Shown: positions 1 through 11,345 of the stretch, one piece after another | Layout: every line of letters starts with the position of its first letter | Position numbering within the stretch: position 1 is the stretch's first letter | Source of the DNA: Ypsolopha sequella | Taxonomy: Eukaryota; Arthropoda; Insecta; Lepidoptera; Ypsolophidae | Direction of reading: 5' to 3' | NCBI GenBank assembly: GCA_934047225.1 | Contig: OW203988.1 | Span: 3,692,229-3,756,228 of the forward strand | Length of the DNA stretch: 64,000 bases | The notes under the pieces: generated by a model | Told to the model about the DNA's origin: nothing | Seen by the model: the letters and a program-made list of their open reading frames with translations, nothing else | Database searches by the model: none | Program-made: the position numbers and the translations under genes

Positions 1-2
1 CG

Positions 3-71
3 GAGTTACTTGCCAACAAACCGACGAGTGAGACTACTCCACACCTGTCGCCTCATAGTCAGGGAGCCTAA
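3..71 (+). CDS. possible C-terminal end of a gene entering from the left
   Basis: Reading frame 3 is open from the window edge to a TAA at 69-71 and gives 22 residues rich in T, S, P and H (begins ELLANKPTS, ends SPHSQGA). Frame 1 is also open for 27 codons, so the frame is uncertain. AATAAA-type signals follow near 274 and 834, as expected of a 3' UTR. No family can be assigned from so few residues. It could equally be chance sequence. Confidence 0.22.
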   Translation, partial: ELLANKPTSETTPHLSPHSQGA

Positions 72-114
72 CCAATATAAATAGGCAATATTTTCAGCCA
101 AGTGGGATATCATT

Positions 115-190
115 TAAAATAAAATTGACAATCGCAAGTATAAATTCATACTAGAGACTTGGTAAGTGAAGGGACATCTTTGATTCGGTT
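115..190 (+). repeat. degenerate fragment of the palindromic TA-flanked MITE family
   Basis: The stretch around 140-170 matches one arm of the palindromic MITE seen complete at 21543-21803 (shared aattcatact, then ggtaagtga / gataagtga). The rest of the element is not recognisable here. Confidence 0.35.
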
Positions 191-1500
191 GGCCCTTTTT
201 AAGAAATGTTTAAAATATTTTTGGTTTTAGCTTATTAACAGACTCCCGGTGCCAGTTGGTATTTAACTGTATGAAATAAAGTTCTATTGTGATGATTTTT
301 TTGTAAAAGCTTGATTCTTGATATCAATGTCGATGAATTTATTTTAGAAGTAAACAATTAAAGGATATGTTACGTAAAATTAGAAATATATATATGTGTA
401 TTAATAATTTTAAAAGCGATATTAGTTTTGTATACCTTATGTAAATAAACAGATGTTTAAATGAAACTACATAATCTACAAACCACACTGAAAAACTTTC
501 CCAAAAAAAAAGTAAAAAATACCTGGAACTGCCTATGCCCATACAGTAGGTTTTCAAAATAAGTAAGGAAACGTTTAATGTATTTTTTAAAGTATTGGAA
601 GTATGTTTCTTCGGAAATGTTTCTCAGTATCATCAGTAGATCAAGTTACATATGTATATTTCTTTGATTTCCTTGAATTTCATTGACACCCTTTGTGTAA
701 AATCCTCTGATTCTTTGTGTAAACGAAACTCCTGTACTATAAAAGCTTTGCGTGTCTTGGAGACTCATGTACTGAAGTAAACTGTTTAAAACTTTTTCTT
801 TGCTTCATAAAAACTTATTTAAAGCTAGAGATTAAATAAAGTCTTTGGGAATGTACCATTTGTATTTTGTCCGTGGGTATACCTATATACATATTAGGTG
901 CAAATTACTTTTCACATATAATCTGCAGCAGTGAGCACATATAATGTATCCCCGCTTGCATTGTGAGACAGTTCCAACATAATTTAAGCTGTTACAATGA
1001 ATTCAATTAGCTGAACAAACAGGGGTCTTTTAGAACCGCGGTCCCTCTACGCACGCTAAAATTTGTTTACTCATTCGCTAGGGGTTAAGGGTTGTACTCC
1101 ACTGAAGATTTAAATATCTAGTAGCGATACAGTTATCCGTACCACAGTATAGATAAGTAAACAGTATTATCTTCATATAAAACGGCTAAAACGCGTGCTT
1201 CCAAATCTCGATTCAAACCTCATAGTAGGGATGCGCCGCAGTTAAGTATAGACGCGAAAATTGCATTTATGTGGGCAGCCCTAATGCGTGCGTCTACCGA
1301 GCGTTGTTTCGGACACTGCCCCAGATGTAATACTGTAACTCATCTATACTGTGTCCGTACTATAGAGTGGGAATGTTAGAGGTGTTACCTAGTTTTAACT
1401 GTGACTCGAGCACTCGTACATATGGGATTCACCGGCTATAATATATGTATTTGTCCCAATGTGATAACAGCTGGACCTATCAAATTACTTTTTAGCCATT
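190..1500. other. AT-rich intergenic sequence, nothing recognised
   Basis: Only short open frames are present, with no conserved motifs. A more GC-balanced stretch at about 1190-1400 also shows no coding signal I can support. Confidence 0.4.
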
Positions 1501-1524
1501 ATGGACCAGATCAGACATGCCGGT

Positions 1525-1622
1525 TTCATAAGTGTTTTTTCAATGCAAGTACTCGTAAAGGCCCACTTTTTATGCATCAAAAAAACCGAACAGAAAGTCG
1601 ATGATTTTGCCCTAGGGGTTTA
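1525..1622 (+). repeat. dispersed repeat; inverted copy in intron 1 of the IFRD gene
   Basis: The block containing ctcgtaaaggcccacttttt and the following gccctaggg is present in reverse complement at 50466-50545. Two copies in opposite orientation 49 kb apart indicate a dispersed repeat. The family is unknown. Confidence 0.5.
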
Positions 1623-1624
1623 TT

Positions 1625-2850
1625 ATTATTTTTTTATTTTTTTATGAGAAGTTGGCTAACCTGCACTTTCCCCTTTCCACTGTTTAACGGCTCTAGATAG
1701 AGTCCTCTTGAGCCAATCAAAATTTAAAGTTCACAACATTTTAATTTTACACTGAATTTCAAAGGGAACAAATTAATAATTAATAATTATTAAAATAACA
1801 ATAGTAACTTAAGTCAAACATTCAAACTAGCGGGAAGAAGTATTACACTTAACTTGCAAAATTGTAACAATGTAACTTTCAACTTTAATAATTAAAATGT
1901 TTTCTTTGATTATATTTGTTTTATTTCCTCACACTGCATTGAAAAACATAGTATGATACACGGGCGTAAGAGCAATAAATTACTCGGTTACGTTTAAAAA
2001 TGTATTCCTTTTCGTCCTTGTAGCATAAACTACTATAGAACATGCAGGATTCATCAGTCTTTAAAACATGCAGTTTTCTTATAAGTGTTTTACAACATGC
2101 AAGTTTCATTTGTGTTTTTGAACTTGCAAGTTTATCAGTGCTTTAGAACATAAAGGTATCATGCGTGTTTTCCTTCACTGTTTAGGAAGCTCACTTCTGT
2201 GACAAATAACATGCACATACATTCCGACAGACTTATTGGTCATTGGTTGACCAGCAGGATTTGAAACGCTTATTTGATACAAAATTGGAAGCAAGTTGTT
2301 CCATTTCATAGATAGCAAAACATTTTTCTTTGTACTTTGTAATTACAAGATATATGTAATGTATCTTGGAATCTGAAGATGAATATCAAGTGTCAAGCTA
2401 TGTCGTACATAAACGATAATTCTGTCAATGTAGATTTTATCCTCTTGAATAACGAAGGTAAAAATTACCAAGTGAGACTTTACTGAATATCTTTCCTTTT
2501 GTTTTTGCAGGAGCCGAGGCTTCGCTTTTTGGTTTTCCGTTTTGAGCCGGAATCCTGAAACTATCGAACGAAAATATTTAACTTTTATACTGCTTAGAGC
2601 GACTCTTCACGTGAAAGAGAAGTGTCAATTGTTTGGCAAGTAAATAAAAGATACCAATGGAATTATTCTGTTAGCAAAACATATTATATAGTGTGAAGTC
2701 AGTCTAATATTGTTCTGACGAGACTGTGGGACAAAGACAACAGATGTGTAGGCTATGCTCAGAACAAATTTACTGTTTTTCATGAGAAATGTATGCATAC
2801 ATTTTGTAAAATAATAAATTTAGAACCTGTAAGTCATAGAAACATATTTC
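1625..2850. other. AT-rich intergenic sequence
   Basis: Nothing with coding or RNA-gene character. Short direct echoes of 'acatgcaagttt / acatgcagtttt' at 2040-2130 look like a decayed low-copy tandem repeat. Confidence 0.35.
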
Positions 2851-3174
2851 GACACGACACACAATCCCGAGGTCGTGTCAGGTGCTTTCCAGTGAACTGT
2901 CACTGGAATGGTCAACACTCGTACACCCTCTTGTCACCGACGCATTTTACGTCCCAACGTGATAGAGTATGAGCCCTACCGCCGTACTTCGGGCACAAAT
3001 ACATGCTTTACTTAGGGAGGTTTACCTCGCAGCGTTTTTCTTCAACGTCAGTAAGTGGTATACAAATATGCACAAAAATTCCGAAAATCTTATAGTGCGG
3101 CCTTGTCCGGCAGGGTTTAGACCTGGGCCTTCAGATTGAGAGGCCTATTACTACCAACTGAGCCACCGTTATTA
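2850..3174 (-). repeat. tRNA-derived SINE, reverse orientation
   Basis: On the minus strand the 5' head (3174 back to about 3095) reads as a tRNA-like sequence. It has an A-box-like tggctcagttggtag and a degenerate B-box region, followed by a SINE body including the 'ggcacaat'-type central block shared with the SINE at 16680-16930. This is a retroposon, not a functional tRNA gene, because the acceptor and T arms do not pair fully. Confidence 0.6.
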
Positions 3175-3394
3175 TTTACCTTTTGTAATCTTCCGTCAAT
3201 AAACTGGACAAGTGTTAGGTTGTTTGCCATGATAATCGACACTCATAAAATCTTTGATAAATTTTAATTCAGATTTATAAAAAGCGAGGCCGAAGGCTGC
3301 TTGTAAAAAACATACAAACCATTTTTTCTTAAACTATGACAGAAATAAATTTCTATGTTTGAACACTTGGCGATTTATCCATCGCAAGGAGATA

Positions 3395-3637
3395 TAAATT
3401 AACATTATATCATTGCAGTATAGAAACGCAGAAAGAAAAGTAAATCTGGATGTGAGGAGCTCTGAACCGGGATTCAAACTCGGGACCTCTCGCTAAGCTT
3501 TGAATTACCGGGATTCAAACTCGGTACCTCTCGCTAAGAGAGAGGTCCCGAGTTCAAATCCCGGTTTAGAGCTCCTCACATCCAGATTTACTTTTCTTTC
3601 TGCGTTTCTATACTGCAATGATGTAATGTTAATTTAC
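3395..3637. repeat. foldback element with three tRNA T-arm-like modules
   Basis: A left arm of about 100 nt (3395-3498) is repeated as its reverse complement (about 3537-3637), with a central extra partial copy (3509-3539). Each copy carries a B-box/T-arm-like motif (gagttcaaatccc or its complement). The structure would fold into a long hairpin. It is probably an inverted duplication of a tRNA-derived SINE head. Confidence 0.65.
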
Positions 3638-3657
3638 ATTTTTTTTTATGATGACGA

Positions 3658-3850
3658 GCAGTACCGCAGCCGGATTGTGAAAAAACCGCCTTTTTCTAAT
3701 TACTCGAAACAGAACACTTCAAAATCCACTCAACAGTTATTCAACAAAACCTTATTGCCTACGTATTGTGTATACTGCATTCGCAAAGTTTCCATTGGTT
3801 TCTGTAAATTAGAATTTCAGAGTTTTTTAAATTCAATCTTTTTAAAATTC
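3658..3850 (+). repeat. dispersed repeat related to 11345-11520 and 11830-12010
   Basis: Starts at gcagccggattgtgaaaa and includes aaagtttccattggtttctg. The same order of blocks recurs at 11350-11500, and inverted at 11830-12000. Family unknown. Confidence 0.55.
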
Positions 3851-4349
3851 AAAATGGAATTGATGTTACATCGAACCAGATTTCGGAGGGAGTTAGGACC
3901 ACAGAACAATATTCTGAGGTTAGGACACCCATATCCCCCTCTGTATACAGGTATACCATACAATACTGAAAGTACTTCTCTAGGATAAAATAACCTCTTT
4001 GCCGATACTATTTCTGTCCATAAGGTCACATTTAATATTACTTGGACCCATCCTAAAGAATAACGAAAAAGTGTCCTACACAGTTTATTTGAAATACCTC
4101 ATTAAATAAAGCGGGCAAAATTATTATTGTCCACATAAAAAGTTTCTAACGAGACAGATAAAGTTTTTATTTTTTATAACTAAACAGTAATGGGCCAACT
4201 CCACTCGGTTGTTGTCGCTCCCTCACTGACCCACTTTTGTCCCAGTTTTGAATATTAAATCAGTCCTGTTTGTAAATTTTAGAACTAAAACATCGTTGTA
4301 GATTTTGTAACTTTTCCCTCTATACAACACCTGCATGGTCTGAAAAACT

Positions 4350-4731
4350 TAATAGTGTAGTACAACGTACGGCGACAAAACTTATAGTGTAGTAAAACGT
4401 ACGGCGACAAAACTTATAGTGTAGTACAACGTACGGCGACAAAACTTATAGTGTAGTACAACGTACGGCGACAAAACTTATAGTGTAGTACAACGTACGG
4501 CGACAAAACTTATAGTGTAGTAAAACGTACGGCGACAAAACTTATAGTGTAGTACAACGTACGGCGACAAAACTTATAGTGTAGTTCAACGTACGGCGAC
4601 AAAACTTATAGTGTAGTACAACATACGGCGACAAAGTTATAGTGTAGTACAACGTACGGCGACAAAACTTATAGTGTAGTACAACGTACGGCGACAAAAC
4701 TTATAGTGTAGTACAACGTACGGCGACAAAG
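4350..4731. repeat. tandem repeat, 32-bp unit, 12 copies
   Basis: The unit acgtacggcgacaaaactta plus tagtgtagtaca repeats 12 times with only scattered substitutions; one unit is shortened at about 4636. The sequence right of the array (4732-4850) resembles the 3' body of the SINE at 54445-54715, so the array may have grown inside or beside such a SINE. Confidence 0.9.
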
Positions 4732-5294
4732 CTCACCCTCTATCACGTTGCGACGTAAAAATCGTCGGTGAATAGAGAATTGATTATTCTTTTTTACAAC
4801 CCCTTAGGGAAACATGTCTTGACGATTTCATGTTATCTTTTTTAGAAGATCAAAGGTTCACCGATAGCAAACAACCTCAATCATAATTTTCGTTCAAAAC
4901 ACAATCCATCAATAACCGTTCAAAATTCAAATCACAAGATTTCCGAACGAAAACTGAGTACAAAGATTCTTCGAAAAGATATGTAAATAGGGAAAGTTGT
5001 CAGTAATCGCGCCAATATATCTCTGAACTTTACCTCTTATGCAAATAGAGCTTTGAATAACAGAGGTGTTTTCAAATTTGGAACTTTCAAATAGGATTAA
5101 AAGAAGGGGTTTTCAATAGCAAAGATGCATATCGGGTGGGGCGGTACCTTTCAAAAGAGGGTTCAGGATTCGAGACGTTTTCTTGGGATTGAATGTCGGT
5201 GAAATCCGTAAAATATTGTTGTGGAAGTTGTTGTTGTTTATTTTGTTGACATTTGGTTGCGTTTTGGTTGGTTTTAATCAAAACAATGATATTA

Positions 5295-5625
5295 TGATTT
5301 TATTGCGAAATCCATCGCTTTGAATATTCTAATTATTATTAGAGTGCATTACAAACTATAAATCAATCAGAAACAAATTTAAAAGCACTAATATTTTTGA
5401 AAAAAAATCCTCGGGCCAGGATTTGAACCTGCGACCTCCTGCTTATACGACAGGCGCGCTACCGACTGCACTACCGAGGTTCGTATCTGGAACGACGAAT
5501 TTTTCCACCATATCTGTACACCAAATATTTTTGTAACTACTTGATATACCAGCTTGTGATGCACATACTGAACGCTCACGAATTTATTTCTGATTGATTT
5601 CTAGTTTGTAATGCACTCTAATAAT
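5295..5625 (-). mobile_element. composite element: inverted repeats around a tRNA-Thr-like sequence, 12-bp target duplication
   Basis: Flanked by direct repeats aacaatgatatt (5283-5294 and 5626-5637). Inverted repeats of about 40 bp (agagtgcattacaaacta near 5341; its complement near 5601-5620) bracket a tRNA-like sequence at 5409-5479. A second copy occupies 56433-57885. Inverted repeats suggest a DNA MITE, but a 12-bp duplication plus a tRNA promoter suggests retroposition. I cannot decide which. Confidence 0.7.
5409..5479 (-). tRNA. tRNA-like sequence inside the composite element (probably not a functional tRNA)
   Basis: The 71-nt minus-strand sequence folds as a cloverleaf. The ends pair (cctcgg with ccgagg), there is a D-arm/A-box (tagtgcagtcggtagcgcg), a 5-bp anticodon stem (cctgt/gcagg) and a T arm with B box ggttcaaatcc. 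The loop CGTATAA lacks the usual U33. The copy at 56549-56618 has loop CATGTAA, which would read TGT (Thr). Because both copies lie inside a repeated element and the loops are eroded, I read it as a tRNA-Thr-derived promoter module. Confidence 0.5.
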
Positions 5626-6247
5626 AACAATGATATTGTATGATTCTAGAGGTCAAGCTGGGATTTAGGATAAAAAGCTTCTTTTATTTCATGAAAAGTC
5701 CAAATCGATCCAATATGTCGAAATCAATATGGCAAAAGCACAACGTCGTTGGTCGTCGCGTAGGCGTCTTCACTCGCCCAAAATATCTGTCTGAATCTGC
5801 TAAAACTGGTCTGCTATCCCGATCATACTTGTTGTTTACATCATGACGAAATATGTTGTTGAACGATGCAAAAACAGTACAAAACTGAGTAAAACGTAAC
5901 GTAAATGTTGATACTCTACGTACAACTTGTACTCGTATCATTTCAGTACGAAAAGGATCCGGCCGCGCACACCGACAACCATCAGACATCCTCACCGTAC
6001 CACTCTCATTAAATACTAGGTGTTGACCGCAACTTCACCAGCGTTAATATTGTTTTTGTGAAGCTAAAAAAAGAGTTGACCAATTTCAGTGACATATGTC
6101 AAAAGTGCGATATTTCAAAATTGCTAAATGACAAAAGATACCAAATCCCTTGGGAACATTTTCCGTAATAATCTACAGTTTCTGTAAATAAATCCGTGAT
6201 AAAAACGAAGCCTAGATTACTATCAGTTCATCCGTTTCAGAGATGAT

Positions 6248-6508
6248 AAGGTGACTTTTTGATCATCGTCCAAATTCATACTGGAGGCTTGATAAGTGAT
6301 CAGTATCTTGGATTAGTGACAATTTTTGTGAAATTCGCAAAATGAAATTTCGGCTTCCCATATAAATTCAGTTCCAGTCCCGAGTGAATCACTATGGGGA
6401 GTCGAAATTTCATGTTACGAATGTTACCAAAATTGTTATTGATGCATGATACCGATCACTTACCAAGCCACCAGTATGAATTTTGACGATGATCAAAAAG
6501 TCAACTTG
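6248..6508. mobile_element. palindromic MITE (family A), full length
   Basis: The arms are near-perfect inverted repeats, beginning aaggtgactttttgatcatc and ending gatgatcaaaaagtcaactt, about 260 bp in total. The same family is complete at 21543-21803 and half-length at 14765-14919. Confidence 0.8.
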
Positions 6509-6517
6509 TATAGTTAT

Positions 6518-6670
6518 TTGTGTCGATTAGGTGTAACACGTTTTAACTTGTTTGACAGGACTAAACTTAATTAAAGCGTTCTTTCTATATCTAAAAGACA
6601 AAGACAAGGCGCCTAAAATAAGGTTAGTCCTGTCAAATTATTGAAATCGTGTTATACCGAATCGACACAA
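6518..6670. mobile_element. MITE with terminal inverted repeats (family B)
   Basis: Ends ttgtgtcgattaggtgtaac and gttataccgaatcgacacaa are inverted repeats. The inner blocks aggactaaacttaatt and ggttagtcctgtcaa also pair. A second copy is at about 52075-52225. Non-coding. Confidence 0.75.
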
Positions 6671-6719
6671 TAGTCCAACCAAAGATAATTAGTTTTTTCT
6701 AAAAATCGGGTTTCATCTT

Positions 6720-6960
6720 TTATAATAATAATAAACACTTTATTGCACAAAAAAACACAGATAAATACAATTCATTATTGAAAGAAAATGGCAAAGGCTG
6801 ACTTATTTTTAAAATAAATTTCTTTCAGTAAACTGAAGAAGCAATTTTTATACATTGGATTTGAAAATTATTTCACGTGCAATAAGTGAGATACATGTAA
6901 ATATTTATTTTAGTACACATTCAAAAACACATAATTATATTCGTTGATTTATTAATAAAA
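6720..6960 (-). repeat. LINE 3' tail, reverse orientation (probable)
   Basis: In reverse complement this reads gtgcaataaagtgtttatta followed by a simple tail of att units. That is typical of jockey/CR1-type LINE 3' ends in insects. No coding part is recognisable. Confidence 0.4.
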
Positions 6961-7642
6961 AGACAATTCGACAACCCTGCACCGTTAACCTCTTCCCCCA
7001 TAAAGCAGGGCAAATAAAATAAAAAGATCAGCTGCTAGATCCGATTAATCGCCATTCCCGAGCAAGACGTCTGCACGGGCATCTCATTTACATCATTATG
7101 TTCAGCTGAAGGTATTGGAGACAAGGTGCTTCCACCCTGCCCTGGAGACAGGATCGTGGAAACCAGCTTCGGGATAAGATGTGGCAACTGAACTGCAAAA
7201 CGACTGCCAATACTGTGCACTTCCTTTTTTGTGGTCCTACTTATTTAGTAGATATTTGTAAAGTATGTGTGAATATTATTGTACTTTGAGAAATAAATAT
7301 TTTTGTATTTTGTATTTGTAAGCTTATTGTCGTACTGAATGAATGAATGAATTAGAAGAACGTCAGCAACGTAACGATCAGATTTTTTTTCAATGTAATC
7401 TTTGATTCTATATTGTTAGAAAACTTTTAGTCTAAGATATTTGTACACTGACTTTGTCAATTGGTGATCAATAAATACATTTTTATTTTATTTATTTATT
7501 TTTCTAAATAATTTTCTAGTTTTGTATATTTAATTAAAAATAAACAACGAAATAGATGTGTTTTTATTGGATTTGTTTTTTTTTTTCTTTTTTGACTTTC
7601 TGTATAAAATTGCAGTATACATGAGTGTAGTGGACACTCCTT

Positions 7643-7766
7643 AGGCCGCTCCACATTCTCGGCGATACTCTCGCCATGAAAGGGACAAAGCTATGAGTAA
7701 AGGAAATATACTCTTATAGTTTTGTCCCCTTCAGGCGAGAGTCTCGCCGAAAATGTGGAGCGGCCT
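7643..7766. mobile_element. palindromic MITE
   Basis: Terminal inverted repeats aggccgctccacattctcgg and its complement ending gtggagcggcct are separated by about 80 bp. The inner blocks ctctcgcc/ggcgagag and ggacaaa/tttgtcc pair as well. Confidence 0.75.
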
Positions 7767-7769
7767 TTC

Positions 7770-7860
7770 ATCATTCACGAACCTACTGTTGAGCATAGGC
7801 CTCTTCTTCTCCATGCCATTTTTGTCGGTCTTTACAAAGAATCAATTGATTCCACTCATT
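7770..7860 (-). repeat. RTE-type LINE 3'-end fragment, reverse orientation
   Basis: The reverse complement contains gaggcctatgctcaacagta followed by a gaatgatga tail. This block is common at the 3' ends of lepidopteran RTE-clade LINEs. Only the terminal piece remains. Confidence 0.45.
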
Positions 7861-8474
7861 AAAAAAAACTTCAATAACCCCTTCAATAACATTTGAGAAT
7901 TTCAAGTTTGGCGATGCTTATGTACGAAATGCAGCTCTGTGATTGGCTGATTAGTTGCCAGCGTATCGCTAATTCTCACAAAAAGATCGTGACCATACCT
8001 ATAGAGTTGACCTTAAATACACCGCATCCATATTTTCCCGCTTCTACTTCCATACATATTCAAGGGTATTATCCTCGGTGTTTTTCTTTAGATTGTCGCC
8101 AGCTAGTGGCGAGCCGCCCTACCGCAAACCTAATATCCGAAAATGTATATTTGATGATCTCCTCAGCCTTACAGAAGAAGGGGTGGTGAGAAAAGGATGT
8201 AGGACATTGTAGGGTGGGCAGGTCACATTGAAGGTGCTCAGTATGCAGCGAGCGACTTGCTTCGTTCAGATTACTTAAATATTTTGTGACTTCCCGTTTG
8301 GATGCGTTCGTTCGTGCGGTGAAAACAAGACAGCTTTAAAGCTTGAAGGTTTCTGTTTTGGAAAGCCTATGTACATCTTGAGATTCCTTGTCTGTTGAAT
8401 TTCTTTGTACGTTTTAAATGGTACCATTCGTATTTAGTTTTTTGGGGTTCTTATCTTACTCAAAAATGCAAAAT

Positions 8475-9044
8475 ATTTTGGGCAAGTGCGAGTCGGACTC
8501 GCGAACGAAGGGCTCCGTACCACCACATAATACGGATACGGGACTTTAAAAATATTGTGGTATATAACAACAAGATAGATACCATAGCAACATTAATGCG
8601 ACAAAAAGAAGCCGTTAAAATGGTAGCGCCTGGCAAACGACGGAACATTGTGCCTGTAATCCTTATTATGAAAAAAATACTGGATAGGTGATTACGTATA
8701 CGTAATATTGTACATATAATTATTATTATGAAATATTCATGGTATACGTAATCACCTATCCATGATTATTTTCATATTTTTCTGTCTACTTGTTTCGGAC
8801 ACGATAACGTTGATAAATTCTACTTTTTCGATTTTTTTGTAGGGATACAATTATTTTTAATAATTGCTTATTTATTGAAAGGTATTCAGTGAAAATTTCA
8901 ACTAGCTACCTATAACGGCTGAAGCTGTAGACCACAGAACACTTTTTACCAGGAGCTGTAGACCCCTGTGACAGACAGACAAAGACAGCGGAGGCTTAGT
9001 AATTGAGCCCCGTTTGGCACCTTTGGCTACGGAACTCTAAAAAG
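8475..9044 (+). mobile_element. repeat of the 'ggccaagtgcgagtcgg...agggttccgtacc' family
   Basis: The left end has gggcaagtgcgagtcggact and gggctccgtacc. The right end has taattgagccccgtttggca and ggaactctaaaaa. It matches the cleaner copy at 15931-16208. A 20-bp perfect inverted repeat (8682-8701 with 8742-8761) sits inside. Non-coding. Confidence 0.7.
8682..8761. repeat. small MITE or hairpin with 20-bp perfect inverted repeats
   Basis: ggataggtgattacgtatac (8682-8701) and its exact complement (8742-8761) flank a 40-nt AT-rich loop. It lies inside the larger family member at 8475-9044 and is absent from the copy at 15931-16208, so it is either a nested insertion or a feature of a sub-family. 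Confidence 0.65.
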
Positions 9045-9479
9045 CAACACTCATAGAATGACTCGTGTGAAGTCGGGTTTCCTTCCATTTATCTGTATGT
9101 CCGTCAAGCAGTCACTTCTCTCCGAGCAGAATAAAGCTATCAACTTGCAATTTTGAATAATTTTGAATTTTTAAAGTTTACTAGTTTGCACCTGAGGGGT
9201 TAAGAATTCCAAAACTATTTTTTTTTTGTTGCATGTTTTTCTTGTGTTATAAGAAAATAATTATACATTTAAGCCGTCCCATCCACTTTATTTCTTAAAG
9301 CATACGAGAAAAGCCCATAAAATATTCTATATTATAGACGGGTATGCGGGGTATGTGAATAAAACCGGAAAAGTTATAAATGGTTATTAACTTTTACAGA
9401 TGTGGGCCAATACCGCTTCTATCATAGAATAAGCCTTAGGTGTTTGTGAAGTTTTCAGTATATTTCCAAAACCAAAGTG

Positions 9480-9556
9480 ACAAAAATTAAAAATATTATC
9501 CACAATACGGAACTCTAGGTACGCGAGTCTGACTCGTACTTAGCCGGTTTTTTTTA
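9480..9556 (-). repeat. partial copy of the 'accggccaagtgcgagtcgg' family, reverse orientation
   Basis: Ends with gtctgactcgtacttagccg followed by a T run, the complement of the family's left end. The far end is not clear. Confidence 0.55.
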
Positions 9557-9969
9557 ATGGTCTAATGCTGCGACGTGAGGTCTTTAAAAAAATGAATATC
9601 ATACAGATAGACGCAATTCACGCAGCTATTTTGTAATTATCGAACACATCCTAAAGTGGTCCATGAAATCACATACACTACGGCTTTTTGTATGTAGCGA
9701 TTAGTTCAATCACGCGTACAGACCGCTCTTAAATAAATTTGCATTTGCCCGGTTTTATTTTAGAGCTTTATATACTATACCAGCTTTTTCTCGCGGCTTT
9801 GCTCGCGTGGAAGTGTCTTTCAATTGTCTACAGTTCTCGGCTAGGCGGTAATTTTATCAATACCAGTTATTGATCACTACGATGTCACTAAAATGATATT
9901 AAAGTAAACCGTATCCAAACCTGTTGAGTGGTTCTCAAGTTAAAACGGAACATACTAACAAAAATTGTA

Positions 9970-10518
9970 AAGTAGAGCCACTGAGTGATGGCACTTATGA
10001 CAGCTGCATTTAGTGATGCGGTACATTTCAAATTTCGGTTAAAAATAAATATCAAATGTGAGTTTACTCAACATTAGACACGTCATTCAACATAATGATA
10101 CAAAAGGAAAATGTGCCAAAACCAGTGGCGTAGCTATCGTAGGGCTATGCGGTGTAGTGCCCCGGGGCCCCCAAGAGATGTTTAAATATCTAAATCGAAA
10201 AAAGTATTTTACTATCATTTATTTTCGTTTAGTTTACTTCGTCATTGTTATGTTTTTAATTAAATATTATTGCGTAACTTGGCGACCTCAAACACGACCT
10301 ATAAAAAATGAGAAACTTTAAAAAAAAAACCTTTTTTCTATACGAATTCTATTGCACAATAAAGCAACATTCAAATCGAAAAATAATAACCGAAACAAGT
10401 AGTACATCACTATCAACAATGAAGTATTACATTTTTTAATTCACACTTACTTATAAATAATTACGATACTTTGTAGGCATTTAAACTTCATAGGCGCCAT
10501 CACTCAGTGGCTCTACTT
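9970..10518 (+). mobile_element. non-autonomous DNA transposon (family C), 549 bp
   Basis: Terminal inverted repeats aagtagagccactgagtgat and atcactcagtggctctactt are flanked by TA on both sides. A second copy at 24610-25442 lies in the opposite orientation and carries an insertion. The internal part includes gtggcgtagctatcgtaggg and a GC-rich ccccggggccccc. The short frames have no transposase similarity, so this is a deletion derivative or MITE. Confidence 0.8.
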
Positions 10519-11228
10519 TAGTTTTGGCATTAGTACAATAGTAAGTACTAATAACCCATATTCATTTAAAATTTCACAAAAATATTCTGTGTACAGACAC
10601 GAATTTTTTAATGCTTTATTATTAATCATAGAAAGAGCTTCAAACAAATTGGGAAAATATACCCAAGAATTATTGTTTACGTAAATAGTTTCTTTCATTT
10701 GGTAAAACTAGCTTCCTCAATAGCAATTGCCGACTTTCCCAGAGAGTCCTTACCTTATGCAAAGTCGAGACAAAGGCGCATTTACACCGAAGTGACAGCG
10801 ATCACACGGCTCCGGATAAAGTGAGAACAGTCGCATTCACACGTCCATCTAACGTCTGCGCAGGAGTCGGCGATAAGGGAACAATGTGCGTTATTTACTT
10901 TATTTAGAATGTTGCTGACGGTAATGATTTAGTGATGGTTTTAGCGAGTGTGTTAGTTAGTATTTCATCTTATTTAAGTATTAATATTATTAAATTGTTA
11001 AATTACTTATTCTATACAATTTTTTTATCTTCTGTGTACACCACCTTCACGATTGTCTCTTCTTGACTTCATCTCCACACAAAGTTTGTCTGAGAAAAAT
11101 CGCTTCAAACAATAAGGACGCTAATTGTTACCTACGAGTACATTGTAAGTACTTGTTTTCTTCTGTAATTTTTCTTTTTATATGGTTCAAAAAATATTTG
11201 TTTTGTCTTGTAATTTTTAAAAAGTTAA

Positions 11229-11345
11229 AGGCCGCCTCTGTGGCCAAGTGGTAGCGCTCGCTACTAACCCAGAGGTCGTGGGTTCAATCCCCACAGTGCA
11301 CAATAATTTGTGTGCGGTCTGCTTGCTTCGAAAGGCAAGTTAAGA
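11229..11345 (+). repeat. tRNA-derived SINE head
   Basis: Has A-box-like tggccaagtggtagcg and B-box gggttcaatccc in tRNA order and spacing, then a body (acaataatttgtgtgcggtc) shared with the SINE at 54445-54715. The tRNA cloverleaf is only partly conserved. Confidence 0.65.

Noticed and set aside
3500..3988. 162-residue plus-strand open frame
   Set aside because: It runs through the foldback SINE head and a dispersed repeat, begins at a non-ATG codon and has no domain.
5409..5479. Functional tRNA gene
   Set aside because: It lies in a repeated element with target duplications, the two copies disagree in the anticodon loop, and U33 is missing. Kept only as a tRNA-like module.
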